A stretch of DNA of 64,000 nt, from positions 558,001 through 622,000 of the forward strand of contig BCIK01000012.1 of the NCBI GenBank assembly GCA_039545295.1, in the 5' to 3' direction. Below the pieces are notes generated by a model. The model did no database searches and had not been told where the DNA came from. It was given only the letters and a program-made list of their open reading frames with translations. The translations under genes were made by a program, and so were the position numbers. Source of the stretch: Udeniomyces pyricola (lineage: Eukaryota; Basidiomycota; Tremellomycetes; Cystofilobasidiales; Mrakiaceae). Of this stretch, positions 45,210-57,138 are shown piece by piece (the stretch's first letter is position 1; each line of letters opens with the position of its first letter).

Positions 45210-47536
45210 GACTTGGGCTTGGGGTTGATAGTATGTTTACCAAGTGCGTTCCCCTCTATTTACGTGTTTCAGATTCCTTTACCGTCTATCGTCTATGACG
45301 GGAAATGGATATGGTTTTCATTGTGTCGTCTCTCTTACTTGCAACATGCCCATCAACGGACGAACTAACATCCCTTCCCCTTCTCTGTTTCTTCTTCTTA
45401 AACCCCCCCCCCTCCTCATCCCATCCAATCTCCTCCCTCACCCTCATCTACTCAATGATCCAGATCCTCCTTAATGGTTCTCGTCTAGGTTTCTACGAAC
45501 CGATCCGTCAAGGCACGATGTCGATCCTCGGCCGACCGAGTAGTGAGCAACTGTTTCCGGTCTCCGTCTTTGCGGGCGCGATGAGTGGGATCATCGGAGC
45601 GTCGTTGGGGAACCCGTTGTTTTTGGTCAAGGCGAGGATGCAGGTGAGTCGTTTTTTTTTTTGTGTTGGGGATCGAATGAGAGGAGGGGAGAGAAGAAGA
45701 GAGAGAGAGGGAAAGAAAAGGGGAAGGGGGGGGGGTGATGATTTGTGATGGGAGTTTAGATGTGGAAGGAGGGTTGGGAGGAACAGGAGAAGGGAGGAGA
45801 GGGGATGTTGACCCTTTGCAAGAATCAGAAGGAGGAGAGACATCAAAAAAAATCCCCCTCCTTCCTCATCGCAGACAAAAAGGGAAGGGAAAGGGGGGGG
45901 GGTGAAGAAGAAGAAGAAGAAAATATTACTCATACATTGTCCTCTATCTTTACTTCCCTCTCTCTCTCCATCTTCGATTCTGCACCTGACCGTTCTGGTG
46001 CTCCCGTTTCTGCCCTTTCCAATGTCAACTTTGATCTCACTCATACCTTACCCCCCCCGACCTAACCCCCCCCCCCCCCCTCCCTTCCCCCAACACACTT
46101 CCCGTCCTTGAAAAAAAAAAAAACACGCTCCTCAGGCATACTCTCCAGCGCTTCCGGTCGGTGCCCAACATAACTACCGAAACTCGTGGGACGCCCTGTC
46201 GACGATCTTCCGGGCCGAAGGCGTCCGAGGACTGTTCAGAGGTGCGTCCGTGGGGTTTTTTCTTTTGTCGTTTCTTCTTTGGTCCGATTTTATTTTATTT
46301 ATCTGTTTGTTCTGTTTATGGGAGGGTGTTTGCTCTGTGCTCGTTGCTTTACCCCTTTTTCCTTACCATTCTCTCTTCCTTTCCTTCTTCATCCCTGCCT
46401 CTTTTCCATTCTCCTAAACTAAACAACTTAACAAACAAACAAACAAACCAAAGGCATGGATGCCGCCATTCTTCGAACCGGGATGGGTTCGTCCGTCCAA
46501 CTACCCTCTTACTTCCTCACCAAAAACTTCCTCGTCAACAACGGTTACCTCGCGAGCGATAACCCATGGACGTACGTCGCGAGCTCGAGCGTCAGTGGTG
46601 TCGCTGTCGTAAGTAGTTTTCTTCTTCTTCTTCTTTTTTTTTCTCTTTGAAGGAGGAGGGAGAGAGGGAGAGAGAAGACAAGAGGTTGTCAGATGGGAAG
46701 AAAGAAGATATAGGATGAGGACTGATGAAACAAACCCCTGGGGGGGGGGGTACTCGAATGACCCTTATCGTTTTTTTTTTCTTACCTCGCTTTCCGAACT
46801 TGTCTCACTTTTTTTTTGATATGCCTGCTTTTTTTTTTTTTTTTCGTCGATATACGTAGTGTATTGTGATGCAACCGGCCGATACTGCTCTCACCCGAGT
46901 GTACAACCGTTCGTCCTCTTTCTCTCTCTCCCTGCTCTTCTTCTCCTTCTCACTTCCACCTCCCCTTTGATTCCCTCTCTTTATCCCTCTTTCCTCTCCT
47001 CTCTCTCTCTCTCTCTCTTCCTTGTTTGTTCATTCTTAAAGAACCGACGAAGCGTCTCGCATCGGGTCGAACCCAAGGCATGCTCTACAAGAACCCAATC
47101 GATTGTATCTTCAAGACGGCGAGGGCCGAGGGACTTTGGGGGTTGTACAAAGGAAGTACGGCTCATTTCTTGAGGATCTTCCCTCATACGTGTATTTCGT
47201 TGGTCGCTAATGAGGTGAGTGAGGAAAGAAACATAAAAAGGGAGGGATTGCGCCTTTTTTTTTTTTTTCTAAAAAAAAACCCTGAAGGTTTTTTCGCCTT
47301 TGATACTTGCTAGCTTTAGTTGTGCATGATTGATTGGACTGCATTTTGAAACCAAATCAAACCCTTATGGATTGATCTCAAACTGATTCCCGCCCCCCCC
47401 CCCCCTTTTCCTCTCCCCTCCTCCCCTCTCTCCTCCCCCCTCCCCCCCTTTCTTCTTTTTCTTCTTCCCTTTCTCCTCCTCATCCTTTCACACTCAGATA
47501 TTGATGGATCAATACCAACGGTTCAAACATCGATAA
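44107..47536 (+). CDS. OAC1: Mitochondrial oxaloacetate/sulfate-type carrier (OAC1, SLC25A34/35-like)
   Basis: The product is a mitochondrial carrier family protein of the inner membrane; yeast Oac1 moves oxaloacetate, sulfate and malonate-type acids. The start is ATG at 44107, followed by an unusual 19-residue Ser tract and Ala/Pro-rich leader. Repeat 1 spans TAEGFAVGGVAACVAVTF joined to SNIPEVAKTRLQLQGELAK (signature PxExxK). It continues VYKNIVDVLGKTWKNEGIKG. Repeat 2 has FAGAMSGIIGASLGNPLFLV with KARMQ, then WDALSTIFRAEGVRGLFRG. Repeat 3 has SSVSGVAV joined to CIVMQPADTALTRVYNQ and IFKTARAEGLWGLYKGSTAH, ending ILMDQYQRFKHR. NPLFLVK and QPADTALTRVYNQ are characteristic of the OAC1/SLC25A35 branch. 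At least eight exons are used; their introns carry a 62-nt GT repeat and several C or G runs. AATAAA at about 47819 may be the poly(A) signal. Confidence 0.9.
44136..44193 (+). repeat. TCG trinucleotide repeat coding for serine
   Basis: An almost pure TCG run of 19 codons with one TCA, all serine, sits near the N-terminus of the carrier. Because nearly every codon is identical, it is a coding microsatellite rather than a conserved Ser-rich segment, and its length may vary between strains. Confidence 0.95.
45147..45208. repeat. GT microsatellite, 62 nt
   Basis: Thirty-one uninterrupted GT units lie within an intron of the carrier gene. The tract follows a T9 run and precedes the exon beginning near 45465. 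It is the longest dinucleotide repeat in the window. Confidence 0.97.
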
Positions 47537-48090
47537 CCCCCCCAAAAAAAAACGAGGGTCGATCGCGGGAATCCTTTCACCCCCCCCCCCCCCCTTCCCC
47601 GGGGGGAAATCAAAAGGAAGTCGGAAATCAATGGTACTCTTGGGTAGTCAAGTCACTAGATAGATGGGGGTTTTGTTTTTATCTTTTATTTTGATTTTTT
47701 TGTTGGAAGAGGAAAGGTTGTAAGGTCCCGTTCCGTGCGGATGAGGTTAGGAATAAAGGGGAGATGTGGGGGAAGAAGATGGATAGAATGACTAGGATGA
47801 TGTATTCGGTATGGACACAATAAAGAGACAGACAGCGAAAGACCATTCCGGGGGGTTTTTTTTTTTCCTTTCTTTTTTCGGTATGGAAACTTGTTTTAGT
47901 TGGTCATGTTGATGACCACCGCTATAATGTTTGCGGGTTAAACCGTATTTCATGATCATGCACTAACATAAATATATATATATCATTTACAACCTTCTAC
48001 AACTTAGTCTTATCGCCCCCCCCCCCCTTTTCCTCTCTCTTCCCTCTTCGCTCCTTATAGTCTCCCTCTCCATACGTCGCCCCCCACCCT
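47537..48090. other. Convergent intergenic region, carrier / ATG15
   Basis: The genes end toward each other here. The sequence contains a C15 run at about 47580-47594 followed by TTCCCCGGGGGGAAA, an inverted repeat that could fold, another C-run near 48017, and T-rich blocks. AATAAA occurs at about 47819, and (AT)n near 47972. No coding potential is recognised. Confidence 0.5.
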
Positions 48091-49842
48091 TCAAACAAAC
48101 CTCCAACCACTACACTCCCTACACCCTTCTCTCTCCCCTTGTTCCCTCGGTACATCCGTCCAATTCCTCCCTCTTCCCTCCGGTCCTTCCTTCTCACCTT
48201 CGTTCCACGGCTTCGAGTACACGTTCTCGAGCGCGTACGCAATGGTGTGGGAACGACCAGTTCGGTCGAGTGGATAGTTCCATTTCGAAACGGTATCGTA
48301 GATGATGAGTCGACCGGTGTGACATTCTTGGGTGGGAACGGAATGGAAAAAAAAGGGGAGAGAAGAGAAGGAAGGAAAGGAAAAAAAAAGGGGGGGGGGA
48401 AGGGGAAGGAAGGTTGTTAGGTCGGATCCGTATCTCGCTAAGAGAATCCTACCCATAAGAGTATATATATATATACGAATCAATCCCCCCCCCCTCCCCC
48501 CCCTCCCCCCCCAAAAAAAAGACCACTCACGACTTTCCATAGCGAACCCTGCTCTTTCGCACACCGACAACGGTGAATTGCATTTCCCAACCGCGATCGG
48601 ATCTCCCGTATGATACACATGGGCGACACTAGACGTTTCCCAACCGGGTCTACTGCCCCGTTCTCGTTGTCGTGAGGGGAACGATGGGAGACCTAAGCGG
48701 GAGACGGCGAGGCCGTCGGGTGGGGATTCGAATGTGATGGCGGGGAGACCAAGGGTGTGGGAGAGAAGGGAGGCAATCGTTCCACCCAAGGAATGGCCAG
48801 TGAGGTAGATGGAAGACGTCGGGTGGAGATGGAGAATGTGCGACATCAGAGACTAAGAGGAGAAGGGAAAAGTCAGGTCTCGGGGCGAGAGGGGTTGGGA
48901 ATGAAGGAGATGGGAAAGAATGCAGAGGAGAGAGAGAGAGAGAGTGGGAAGGAGGGAAAGGTTTGTTCAGATGGATTACTGACGAGAGCGGATGGGTAAT
49001 ATGAGTCATCGGCCCAGAGGGACATCTTGACGCATGTTCTAATGTGAAAGCGTTGGGGGGTGGGGTTGGTATATACAGGGGAGGATGTGGCAAGGAAATG
49101 AATTAGATCGTCAGTCATCAGGCAATAGCGCACTCTTCATCAAAACTACAGGCGATGCTAATCGACATCCTTTTCTTGCCCGCCTCTCTCAAAACGAAAC
49201 AGAAAAAAAAAGCCCCTCTTGTTCCCTCTCGGTTAAGATGGAGTATTCTACTCAAAAAGGAAGATTTCCATCGACTTACTGATCGCACACTTTCTTCTCC
49301 TGATGAAGTTTGCCACCCCCGATAAAGCACGGGCAGACGTCTGGGATCTTGAGCTCGGAAGTATGACCGCAGCAGCAACTGAAAAGGCGATTGTCATTAA
49401 TGCGATCGCGTCGAGCGGTCGATCCAGGGTTCGGACCTGGTCAGAGTATGGTAGAGGTTTTGATGTAGATCGGAAAGGCGTGGTCGGGATGATGCGAGGG
49501 AGGATGAAGGAATGTGTGAGTGAAAGAGAAAGACAGGGATCGATGAAAGAAACGTGGGTGGGCTGGATAAAAAGGGAAGGACGAACGACCAGGCGTATCG
49601 ATAGAGGTCCCTTTGAATGAGACGACGAGGGTAGAGTTATCGGCCGTAGCAAAAACATGACCTCGAAGACCTGCTTCGTTGGCACCCCAGCCAAAGGGAA
49701 GAGACTGGGGTGTGACCAACGGGTATGGATGGTTGGAGGAGAGATAAACACCATAGGTAAAAGGCACCAAACGATGAGGATCAAGGGCATAACGAATCAC
49801 GTCTCTAGTTAGCACTCGTGGTAACTCTCCTCTCTCTCTTTT

Positions 49843-49891
<49 letters not shown>

Positions 49892-50492
49892 TTGTTCGAT
49901 AGCAGATAGACATGAGCTGTACTGGGGAACGCACGAGATTATACCGATCCAACTCCATCCACCTGGGTTCACCAGGCGTCGCGTATGCATCGTTCGCCAT
50001 CTTGGCCAGGTTGACGATCGTGGCGAGGTCCGTCAGATCGGGGACGTCCATTTCGACCTCTTCCGTCAGCCCTTGTCCGTCATCATCTTGAGCAGAGAGC
50101 GCATCGAAGAAATGGGGACCGTTGGGAATGAGCCAGGGGTAGGTGGAGGCGGTGGGCGCAGTGGTGGCTACGGATGGGTCGTCGTCGTCCTGTTCGCCGT
50201 TGGAGAAGACCGTGAGAGGGGTTTGGACATCAGTCCGTCCTAGTGGTGTGTAAGAAGTCGCTGGACGACGACGCAAGCGGGTGACGGGCCTCTTGGTGAT
50301 TTGAAGATGGAGAGAGAGAGAGGAAGGAGGTGCGATGGTGTCTGGAGGGGGAGGATATCGGGTAGGGGAGAGTGTAGCATCGAGGTGGGTTTGGATGGGG
50401 TGAAACGAGAGTCGGGTGGAGGCGGGAGTGGCAGCGAGAGTCGGGGGGAGGACGAGGAGCAGGCTCGTTAGTGGGGCAAGGTGGAGGAGCAT
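48091..50492 (-). CDS. ATG15: Autophagic/vacuolar lipase ATG15
   Basis: ATG15 is a membrane-anchored lipase delivered to the vacuole, where it breaks down autophagic bodies. The start is taken as ATG at 50490-50492, which opens a hydrophobic signal-anchor (MLLHLAPLTSLLLVLPPTLA). The rest of exon 1 is a disordered lumenal stretch followed by TDLATIVNLAKMANDAYATP. Later exons give NEAGLRGHVFATADNSTLVV with SFKGTSID, a cysteine-rich piece (FSCCCG and DVCPC, about 49300-49400), TCVKMSLWADDSYYPSA, then SSIYLTGHSLGGTIASLLSH with the nucleophile Ser in GHSLGG. LPAITFESPPDGLAVSRLGL and AHVYHTGDPIAVGKCNSP follow, supplying the likely catalytic Asp, and ESR joins CHTGRLIIYDTV. The catalytic His is probably in RSHTIAYALE. 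It ends ECSGWRFV. An upstream in-frame TTG exists but is not a normal eukaryotic start. The gene diverges from the dienelactone hydrolase. Confidence 0.92.
49844..49888. repeat. Compound (AC)n(AT)n microsatellite
   Basis: About eight AC units run directly into about fourteen AT units within an ATG15 intron. On the coding strand this gives (AT)n followed by (GT)n shortly after the first exon's donor region. Confidence 0.92.
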
Positions 50493-51096
50493 GGGAGCCA
50501 AGTGAGCAGGGAATGCTGATGTACAAGTCCACAAGCTAAACGTTAAGGGCAAGGATGTCAAGCTGAATGTCTAGGGCTGGAGCTTGGAGGATGTTGGATC
50601 GATATCGCGTATCGGCTAAGGTAGAATGTAGAACGGATAACAGGTCCCGGTGAGTTCGCACAGTCGAGCATCAAGCAACTCGCTTGACGTTTGACTCCGA
50701 ATTGATTCCGAAGCTGTTTGTTACGTAACTAGAGGCCGGTCTTTGCCATTTTCAGCAAAGAGTGTCGTGACTTGATACCAACTGCTGATATGGTCAATAT
50801 CAGTCGCTCAGCCGTTCGTCAACGCATATCTACTTGAAGTGAAGTACGTGCTATCGCAGACCGATGGACCATCAACCATATTACGTGATATCTACAGTGT
50901 ATGTGCAGTATAAATTATATACATATATATATATATATATGTGTCGCCGGGAGTGTCGGCGTCTGCTACAATGCGTCATCGACGGCGACCGCGGCAGGCG
51001 ACGACGTCCTTGTTCAGCCCATCCGGACCTCCACCTCCGCTCCATCTCTTACAAATCCGTCAACGCCCACTCACCTTTTCTCTCATCCATCTCATC
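50493..51096. promoter_or_regulatory. Divergent promoter region, ATG15 and dienelactone hydrolase
   Basis: A 604-bp interval between outward-facing starts. An ATATATATATATATATAT tract at about 50923-50940 is some 160 bases before the plus-strand start and could serve as its TATA region. Sequence between 50580 and 50880 shows no recognisable gene. Confidence 0.45.
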
Positions 51097-52972
51097 ATGA
51101 CTACTCCTAAAGACTGTTGCATCTCTGGCCGTACGTTCACCGTATCCGGCTCTCTGCGCTTGTCGACGCTCGCGACTCACGCACTCTACCGTCATCTTTG
51201 TTTGACACTCGTCGCGTTCTCTGCCTTTCTCTTCATCATAAATCGCCCATCGTCCTCAGACATCCACGCTGGTACCCCTACTGGGTCGAGCACGACCGTC
51301 TATGGTCTCCCAGCGTACGTCGCCCTGCCCAAGGACAACAAGAAGGAAAACACTGCCGTCTTCCTGTCCGACGTGAGTCGAATCCATATACCGCCTCTCG
51401 AGCCTCTCAGTGTTGATCTGGGTCTTGTTCTAGTTTGGGTGGAGCTGATCAAGTTTGGTCGGAATTCCTGGTTCATTCCACTGGGGTACAACGACCGTGA
51501 ATCATGGTAGATCTTTGGCTACGAGACTAACAATGTCCGATTGCTCGCTGACGAGTGGGCCAAGCTTGGATGGCACGGTATGTTGGATGCCATACACGAT
51601 CATAGTGCTTTCATCCATCTCACCTCCGCAAACACGCACTCATCCGAGCAACGACCTTTCTTTCCCCCCTCTGTCCCTCTTTCTTACCTACATCCTGCTC
51701 CACTGCCGCTTAACGTACCTGTATCTCCAGTCGTCGTTCCAGACTACTTGGAGAACGACCCGTGCCCCATCGAACTCCTCCACCAACTTGCCCCTAACCT
51801 CCGGTTCGTTTTTGTCCCTCTGTAATCCTTCGCGCGGCTCGTTTGCGTGTTGCTTTCTTCTTCTTTTGTTGTTTGGACACGAACACTATCACCAGAGATT
51901 CCAAGCTAATCATTCGTCCTGTCTTTAATTTTGGCTGGACGCTGGCGTAAATTGGACACCTGCTCATCAACTTCTTCTTTTCCAGCGAGGCAGGTTTGTA
52001 ATCCATCTAACTTCTCGTCCGTTCATATCTCCGATTCGTTCCGCTCTCATCCAACTCACCCAAACCCGTTCCCCTTCTGGACTATCTTCCTTCTCATTCA
52101 GAGAAAAAGACCCTCGTTGACAAAGCGAGTGACGCCGTCAAATCGACCGCGACGTTCGGGCCGTGGGCCATCAAGCATCGCGATGCCGTCACGCGGCCCA
52201 TCGTCGACAAGTTCTTCGAGGCCGCTCGGGCGGATGCTGACATCAAGAAGATTGCAGTCGTAGGATTCTGCTTTGGTGGAAGACACGCCGTTTTGCTTGG
52301 GTCGGGTCACTTGGTCGAGTGAGTCTATCGTTTGATTTCCCCTCCTTTTTTTTTCTGTCGCCTTGCTTCGTCACTTGCATGATACGCTCGATTGGAAGGC
52401 TAGATAGACGATGATTAGGCGAATTCTGGAGAACCTTTGAGCTGACGCAACTGTTTTTGTTCTTTGTTTTTCCTTCTCACGGCATGCCTTTGCAGTGCTG
52501 TCGTTTCTTATCACCCCGTTCGTGAAATTCCTTAGAGACACCTTCGACTGCGCTCGATGACGTTGCCGCACATCGTTTCTCTCCTACCACGTTACCAACC
52601 TAAACTGATTCTTGACCTTTGCCATCTCTTCCAATCGTGCCCCTTTCATTCTTGTCAAAAACTCACTTTCACTTTCTGCGCTGTCTAAAGGCCGGTCTCT
52701 CGATCCCGACCGAGCTCAACTCCCTCGTCACGCCGACGCTCCTCTGCGTCGGAGATTCAGACGTGATGCTCTCGCTTTCCCAAGTCGATGAGGCCAAAGC
52801 GGCATTTGACGAGATGAAGACCAAGAACGGTTCGCGAGGACTGGACGTCATCGTGTACGAGAAAGCCGTCCATGGGTTCGCCGTCAGGGGAGACGACGAA
52901 GCTCAGTACGAGAAGGACTTGAAAGTTAAGGCTATCAAGGACGCTCAAGCGTTTTTGAAGGAGTTCCTTTGA
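51097..52972 (+). CDS. Dienelactone hydrolase family protein
   Basis: These alpha/beta hydrolases open dienelactones or related esters; the true substrate of most fungal members is unknown. The start is ATG at 51097 (MTTPKDCCISG). Splicing then gives HIHAGTPTGSSTTVYGLPAY with VALPKD, AVFLSD, IFGYETNNVRLLADEWAKLG, VVVPDYLENDPCPIELLHQL, a helical region (TFGPWAIKHRDAVTRPIVDK), and IKKIAVVGFCFGGRHAVLLG. The Cys in GFCFGG is the expected nucleophile, the Asp in CVGDSDVML and the His in AVHGFAVRG complete the triad. It ends AQAFLKEFL at 52972. Seven or so exons are needed, one of which (AVVSYHP, near 52497) is very short. Length, about 270 residues, is normal for the family. No signal peptide is seen, so it is probably cytosolic. 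Confidence 0.88.
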
Positions 52973-53407
52973 ATAAGGTCTCCTTGAAGTCTGTGAGTTT
53001 GTAAGTTGGGGAAGTTTGAAGGACCAATTTGGATGTTGTTTGGGTTGATTGATGTTGGGGCGTGGTCGGAAGTTGAGGAGACGAAGTGCTTTTTTATACA
53101 TGTATTGATATCGACATCATGGTGGATGGGCGTGAGAGAGAAGTGTATGGATTCTAGGAATGCAGATACGATATATATATGGAACTCTGCGGATTGATGG
53201 TTGTACTTGATTGTGTGCACAAATATATATATATATTCATAAACTACTGCTCAGACTTATCGAATCTTGGCTTCGCTTCCGGACCAGCCCGACGCCAACC
53301 CGTCATCACCACATTGCCATCCGTTCATCAGCTTACTCTCTCTCATCTCACAGTCCGTTCTCCCTCGTGATCGGTTCAATATCTACGACACGCCCAAGTT
53401 AGCCGAC
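52973..53407. other. Intergenic region between dienelactone hydrolase and NPR2
   Basis: Both genes are on the plus strand. Short (AT)n tracts occur at about 53172-53180 and 53223-53235; the second is about 175 bases before the NPR2 start and may be its TATA region. The sequence CACATTGCCATCC and CT-rich stretches follow. Nothing else is recognised. Confidence 0.45.
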
Positions 53408-56400
53408 ATGGAACGGGACGAGTACGTGGCCTAACAACGATACATGCACTATCTACACATCTTTACCCTCCGCCCGCATCAACTGACTGTCCAAATGTCC
53501 TACTCCCTCTGTTGACCTTGGTGTTCTGGGTGCAACATAGTTCGTTCCTACCCAAGATCGTGGGCGTCTTCTTTGCAGTGTTCGACAAGACACTCGGCCC
53601 GAAAGTGCTTCGTTCGTTTCCCTATCCCCCCCCCCCCCCNCNCNCCCCTTCTTGAATGGAAGCCATTCGTTCATCTTGCTTCGCGTCCAGTTTGCGACTT
53701 TTTATCGGATCCCCATCCATCGCCTACAGCAAAGGATGGACCGTACTCTTCCTGACGAACACCATCGTCCTTCTTTCTCAATCCAATTCCAGACCAAGTC
53801 CCTGCCAACCTCATCTCGACCCATGCCCTCATCCCTAGCACTAACCTCTCCTCTGTCGCGTCGCTTCCTGATCCTTACAATCACCATCATCACCAACCTT
53901 CTTCCATTCGGTCTCGCTCTCAATCACGTGCACGTGCTCGATCTCCTCTTCCTCCCCATCATCCCTCTTCGGGCTCGTCGTCATATGCCAATTCACCGGT
54001 AGCCCTGGGGGGTGGGAACTCGAACGCTTATTCTGGTCTCCCTCCATCGACGCCGTCGAGTATCCATTCGTCATTATCTCAACAATCCTCCACGTCAACT
54101 GTCGGACCGGCTTCTACGACGAATCCAGCTCCTTCGTTGCTCAACTTTTCCTCCATCTCCGAGTTCATCATGCCCAAAGATGTTTTTTGCTCGAAACTCA
54201 TCACCGTTGCCTCGGGCCCGTACAAGATCCAAGGGTTTCCCGTCGTGACGGGCAGCGAGAAGGAGGACGAGCGAAACTTTTTTCGATGGAATGTGTGTTG
54301 GGTGTTTGATCGATGGAGATATGAAGGAGGGGAGTTTGATGCAGTCGTGAAGAAAGTGGCGAGGGTACTGAAGCATTGTGAGGTGAGTGAAGGGGGACCT
54401 GGAACGGGGGCGAGAATGAAGTTAGAAGGGGCGAGAAGAGGGATAGATCATAGGGGATGGACCAGTCAGAGCTCAGGATAGCGAACTAGCTATGTAGCAT
54501 GAACGGGGTATGCTTCAGATAGATATACCCGGTTGCTTCAATAGCGTTTCTTACCAGCCCTGCCCCCTTCTCCTTCTCCCTTCTTTTCCTCTCCTTCCTT
54601 CTTGCTTACCCATTCTTCCTCACTCGTTATTCCTCTCTTCCACCCGGTGTGTCACCTCTTTGGCAAAAACGAAAACTCCCCTTTCCCTCAGGCGGAATCC
54701 AACTTTCTCTCTTCTCCCACGACCTCGCACCAAATGTTTCAGGTCCTCCAGCAGCTCTACGAGGATCTCAACTCGTACGGCGAGTCGAGTATCCCGATCG
54801 ATAAGAACAACTCGTTGGAGGTCAAGATATTTCCCACGTTACCCAAGTGAGTGTATGGGAAAAACATAGGAGAATGGGGTTAACCGAGAACAAGGGAGAG
54901 GCAGTGGTGAGGGATCGAATTGGGGTGGCTTCTGTGACATGTCCACATTTCTTCGCATGTCTTTTCTTCTTTCAATTCTATTCTCCCTAGCATTCTTCTA
55001 AACTCTTCATCGATTCATACCGACACAGACATCCTGATTGCGCTCTTTCTTTTCCCGTTTGCTTTCGATCCATCCATTTCGTTCGCTCAACAGCCCCCCG
55101 ACAGTTCACGACTGGCATGTCCCAACACCGTTGCTCGACCTCAACAAGCTAAGAGAGCCAAATTGGGATTTGACGATGAGCAAAGTCAGTCCATCAAGAT
55201 TTGTTTGCTCAACAGAAAGAGCGGGGTTGATCCATGTGTGTGAGGAGGGTTAGATGTTGCGATGCAATCTTCACATGCTTACCACATTGTCCCCATCACC
55301 CCCCATCCCTGATCGCGCGATCCTCCCCCTTTTCTTCCTTACGTCTAGGTCGTCTCCTTTATCGACGGTGTTCGGCATGTGAAGAAGATTGCCGAATGCG
55401 CTGATGCCACGCCCCATTTCACCCGGGTCTGCATCCAACACCTCTTGTATTATCAAGGGTGCATGCTCATCGACATCTTTCAGTTGCGTAAAAAAAAGAA
55501 AATCCCGAATCTTCCTTTCCCTTTCCTGACGTTTTCTCTCATCTGTCTCTTTTTTATTTTCTTCTTCTCATTCTTTCTTGGCTGACTTTTTTTTTCTTCT
55601 TGTTCTTTTCTTTTTGGTTCTGCACCTTAGGTATTCCAACATGTACACCGTCAAACCTGCGATCCAACACCTTGCCGAGATGAATCACGTCATTTCAGAA
55701 TGTGCCGCGTACAGTATGCGTGATCGTGCGTAGACCATAACCTTTCTTGCCGTTTTTTTTTTCTCTCTTCTTTTTAGGCTAGACATCTCATCTTCTGTTT
55801 GTCTCTTCTGCCTTCTTTGACCTTCTCCTCTTCCTTTTCTGTTATCGGACACCTCTTTTCGTAGCGACGCTTCCTCGTCCCTCGTGGCCGACACTTCTTC
55901 ACCTCTACACGCTTCTCCAACCGGGCACGACTATCTCGGAATGGCTCGAACTCGACCATGTTCCCCGACCGGCGTCGCTCAACATTGACGTTCGTCGCTT
56001 CATCACGTTTGGCGTCATCAAAGGGTTTCTTCGAAGGGTTCATCGATGGCCAATCTTTCAGTTCGTTGAGACGATGAAGGAGGATGGGGGACATGAAGGA
56101 GGAGGAGAAGGCGCAACGACGGGGTCGAGTTTCAAGGATGGGAATGAGAGTTCGGCGTTTAGTGTGGTTGGAGGGATGTTAGGGCTGGGGCTGGGAGGGG
56201 AAAGGAGTGGACGGAGCTCACCGGATGGAGGTGGTGGTGGGGGAGGAGACCTGGATGGTTCCGGCATCACCGATCGGACGAATGGAACGAATACGACGAC
56301 GACGACGACGACAACGGGAGAATCCCACTCACATTACTCGGCTTCGACAGATCAGTCGTCGATGCATGGTCAGCCATTTGGGGCTGGAAGGGAAGGAGGA

Positions 56401-57138
56401 GGAGAGGTTGACGTCGTCCGAGGCGGGGGGAATAACCTTCCTCTTCATCATCATCTTCATCACCCCCATCCTTCTCACTCAACCCAACAACAATATTCAC
56501 GCCAACCTCACCACCATCATCATCTTCATCAACCACCTTACGCTCCTCATCCCGTTTCTCCTCTCCCTACGATTGACGCTGCGACGGGCAAGACTTCCTC
56601 AACAACCACCACGACGAATCAGCCTAAACACCCAACCCAACATCCCCTTCCTGCACACTTGATGCTTCTCAACCAACATCCTATCCACAATGGAGGAGGA
56701 GGTGGATCATCGACGACTTCATCTCTGTTAGCGTCCCCATACATGAGGTCTTTAAATACCCCTACGACCCCCGTTATCACCACCGGTGGTCATGGTAATG
56801 GTAGTGGCACTCATCGTTCGGATCGTCGATCCTACACGCCGAATCCTTCTTCAAGTACCCACCACCATCCTCATCATCATCATCTTCATCCTGTTCCTCC
56901 TCCTCCTCCCACTCCTAACCAACCCCACCACCATTCGCATTCGCATTCCCATCATCATCATCGCGAACTGGAGCGGTACCCGAGGGAGTTGACGCTGGAT
57001 CATCTGGATGGGGAGCATTCGACGGATGAGTTGTGTGTGGCGTTCCGGATGGGATGGGCGGGCGAGCGGGGGTTGGAGAAGGCGTTGGAGAGGTTTGCGA
57101 GGGATCAAGGGGGGCGGATCGAGGTGCTTTTGAGATGA
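53408..57138 (+). CDS. NPR2: NPR2 (NPRL2) subunit of SEACIT/GATOR1
   Basis: NPR2 partners NPR3 and IML1 in the complex that turns off TORC1 when amino acids are scarce. The first coding exon is 14 nt (53408-53421), joined to 53541-53611: MERDDSFLPKIVGVFFAVFD, then KTLGPKVL. Next come HQVPANLISTHALIPSTNL, a Ser-rich insertion, SEFIMPKDVFCSKLITVASG, WNVCWVFDRW, QVLQQLYEDLNSYGESSIPI, PPTVHDWHVPTPLLDL, VVSFIDGVRHVKKIAECAD, VCIQHLLYYQGCMLIDIFQ, YSNMYTVKPAIQHLAEM, and the winged-helix part with LLHLYTLLQPGTTISEWLEL and FGVIKGFLRRVHRWPIFQ. A low-complexity tail of about 300 residues, rich in His, Gly, Thr and Pro, separates this from the conserved end (LDHLDGEHSTDELCVAFRMG). Three Ns fall in an intronic C run near 53640. 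AATAAA is at about 57156. Confidence 0.93.

Noticed and set aside
50493..50561. Longer ATG15 N-terminus from 50561
   Set aside because: The codon there is TTG; the first ATG in frame is at 50490-50492 and opens a good signal-anchor.
53628..53650. Frameshift or gap in NPR2 at the N-containing C run
   Set aside because: The run lies inside an intron, so its uncertain length does not affect the protein.
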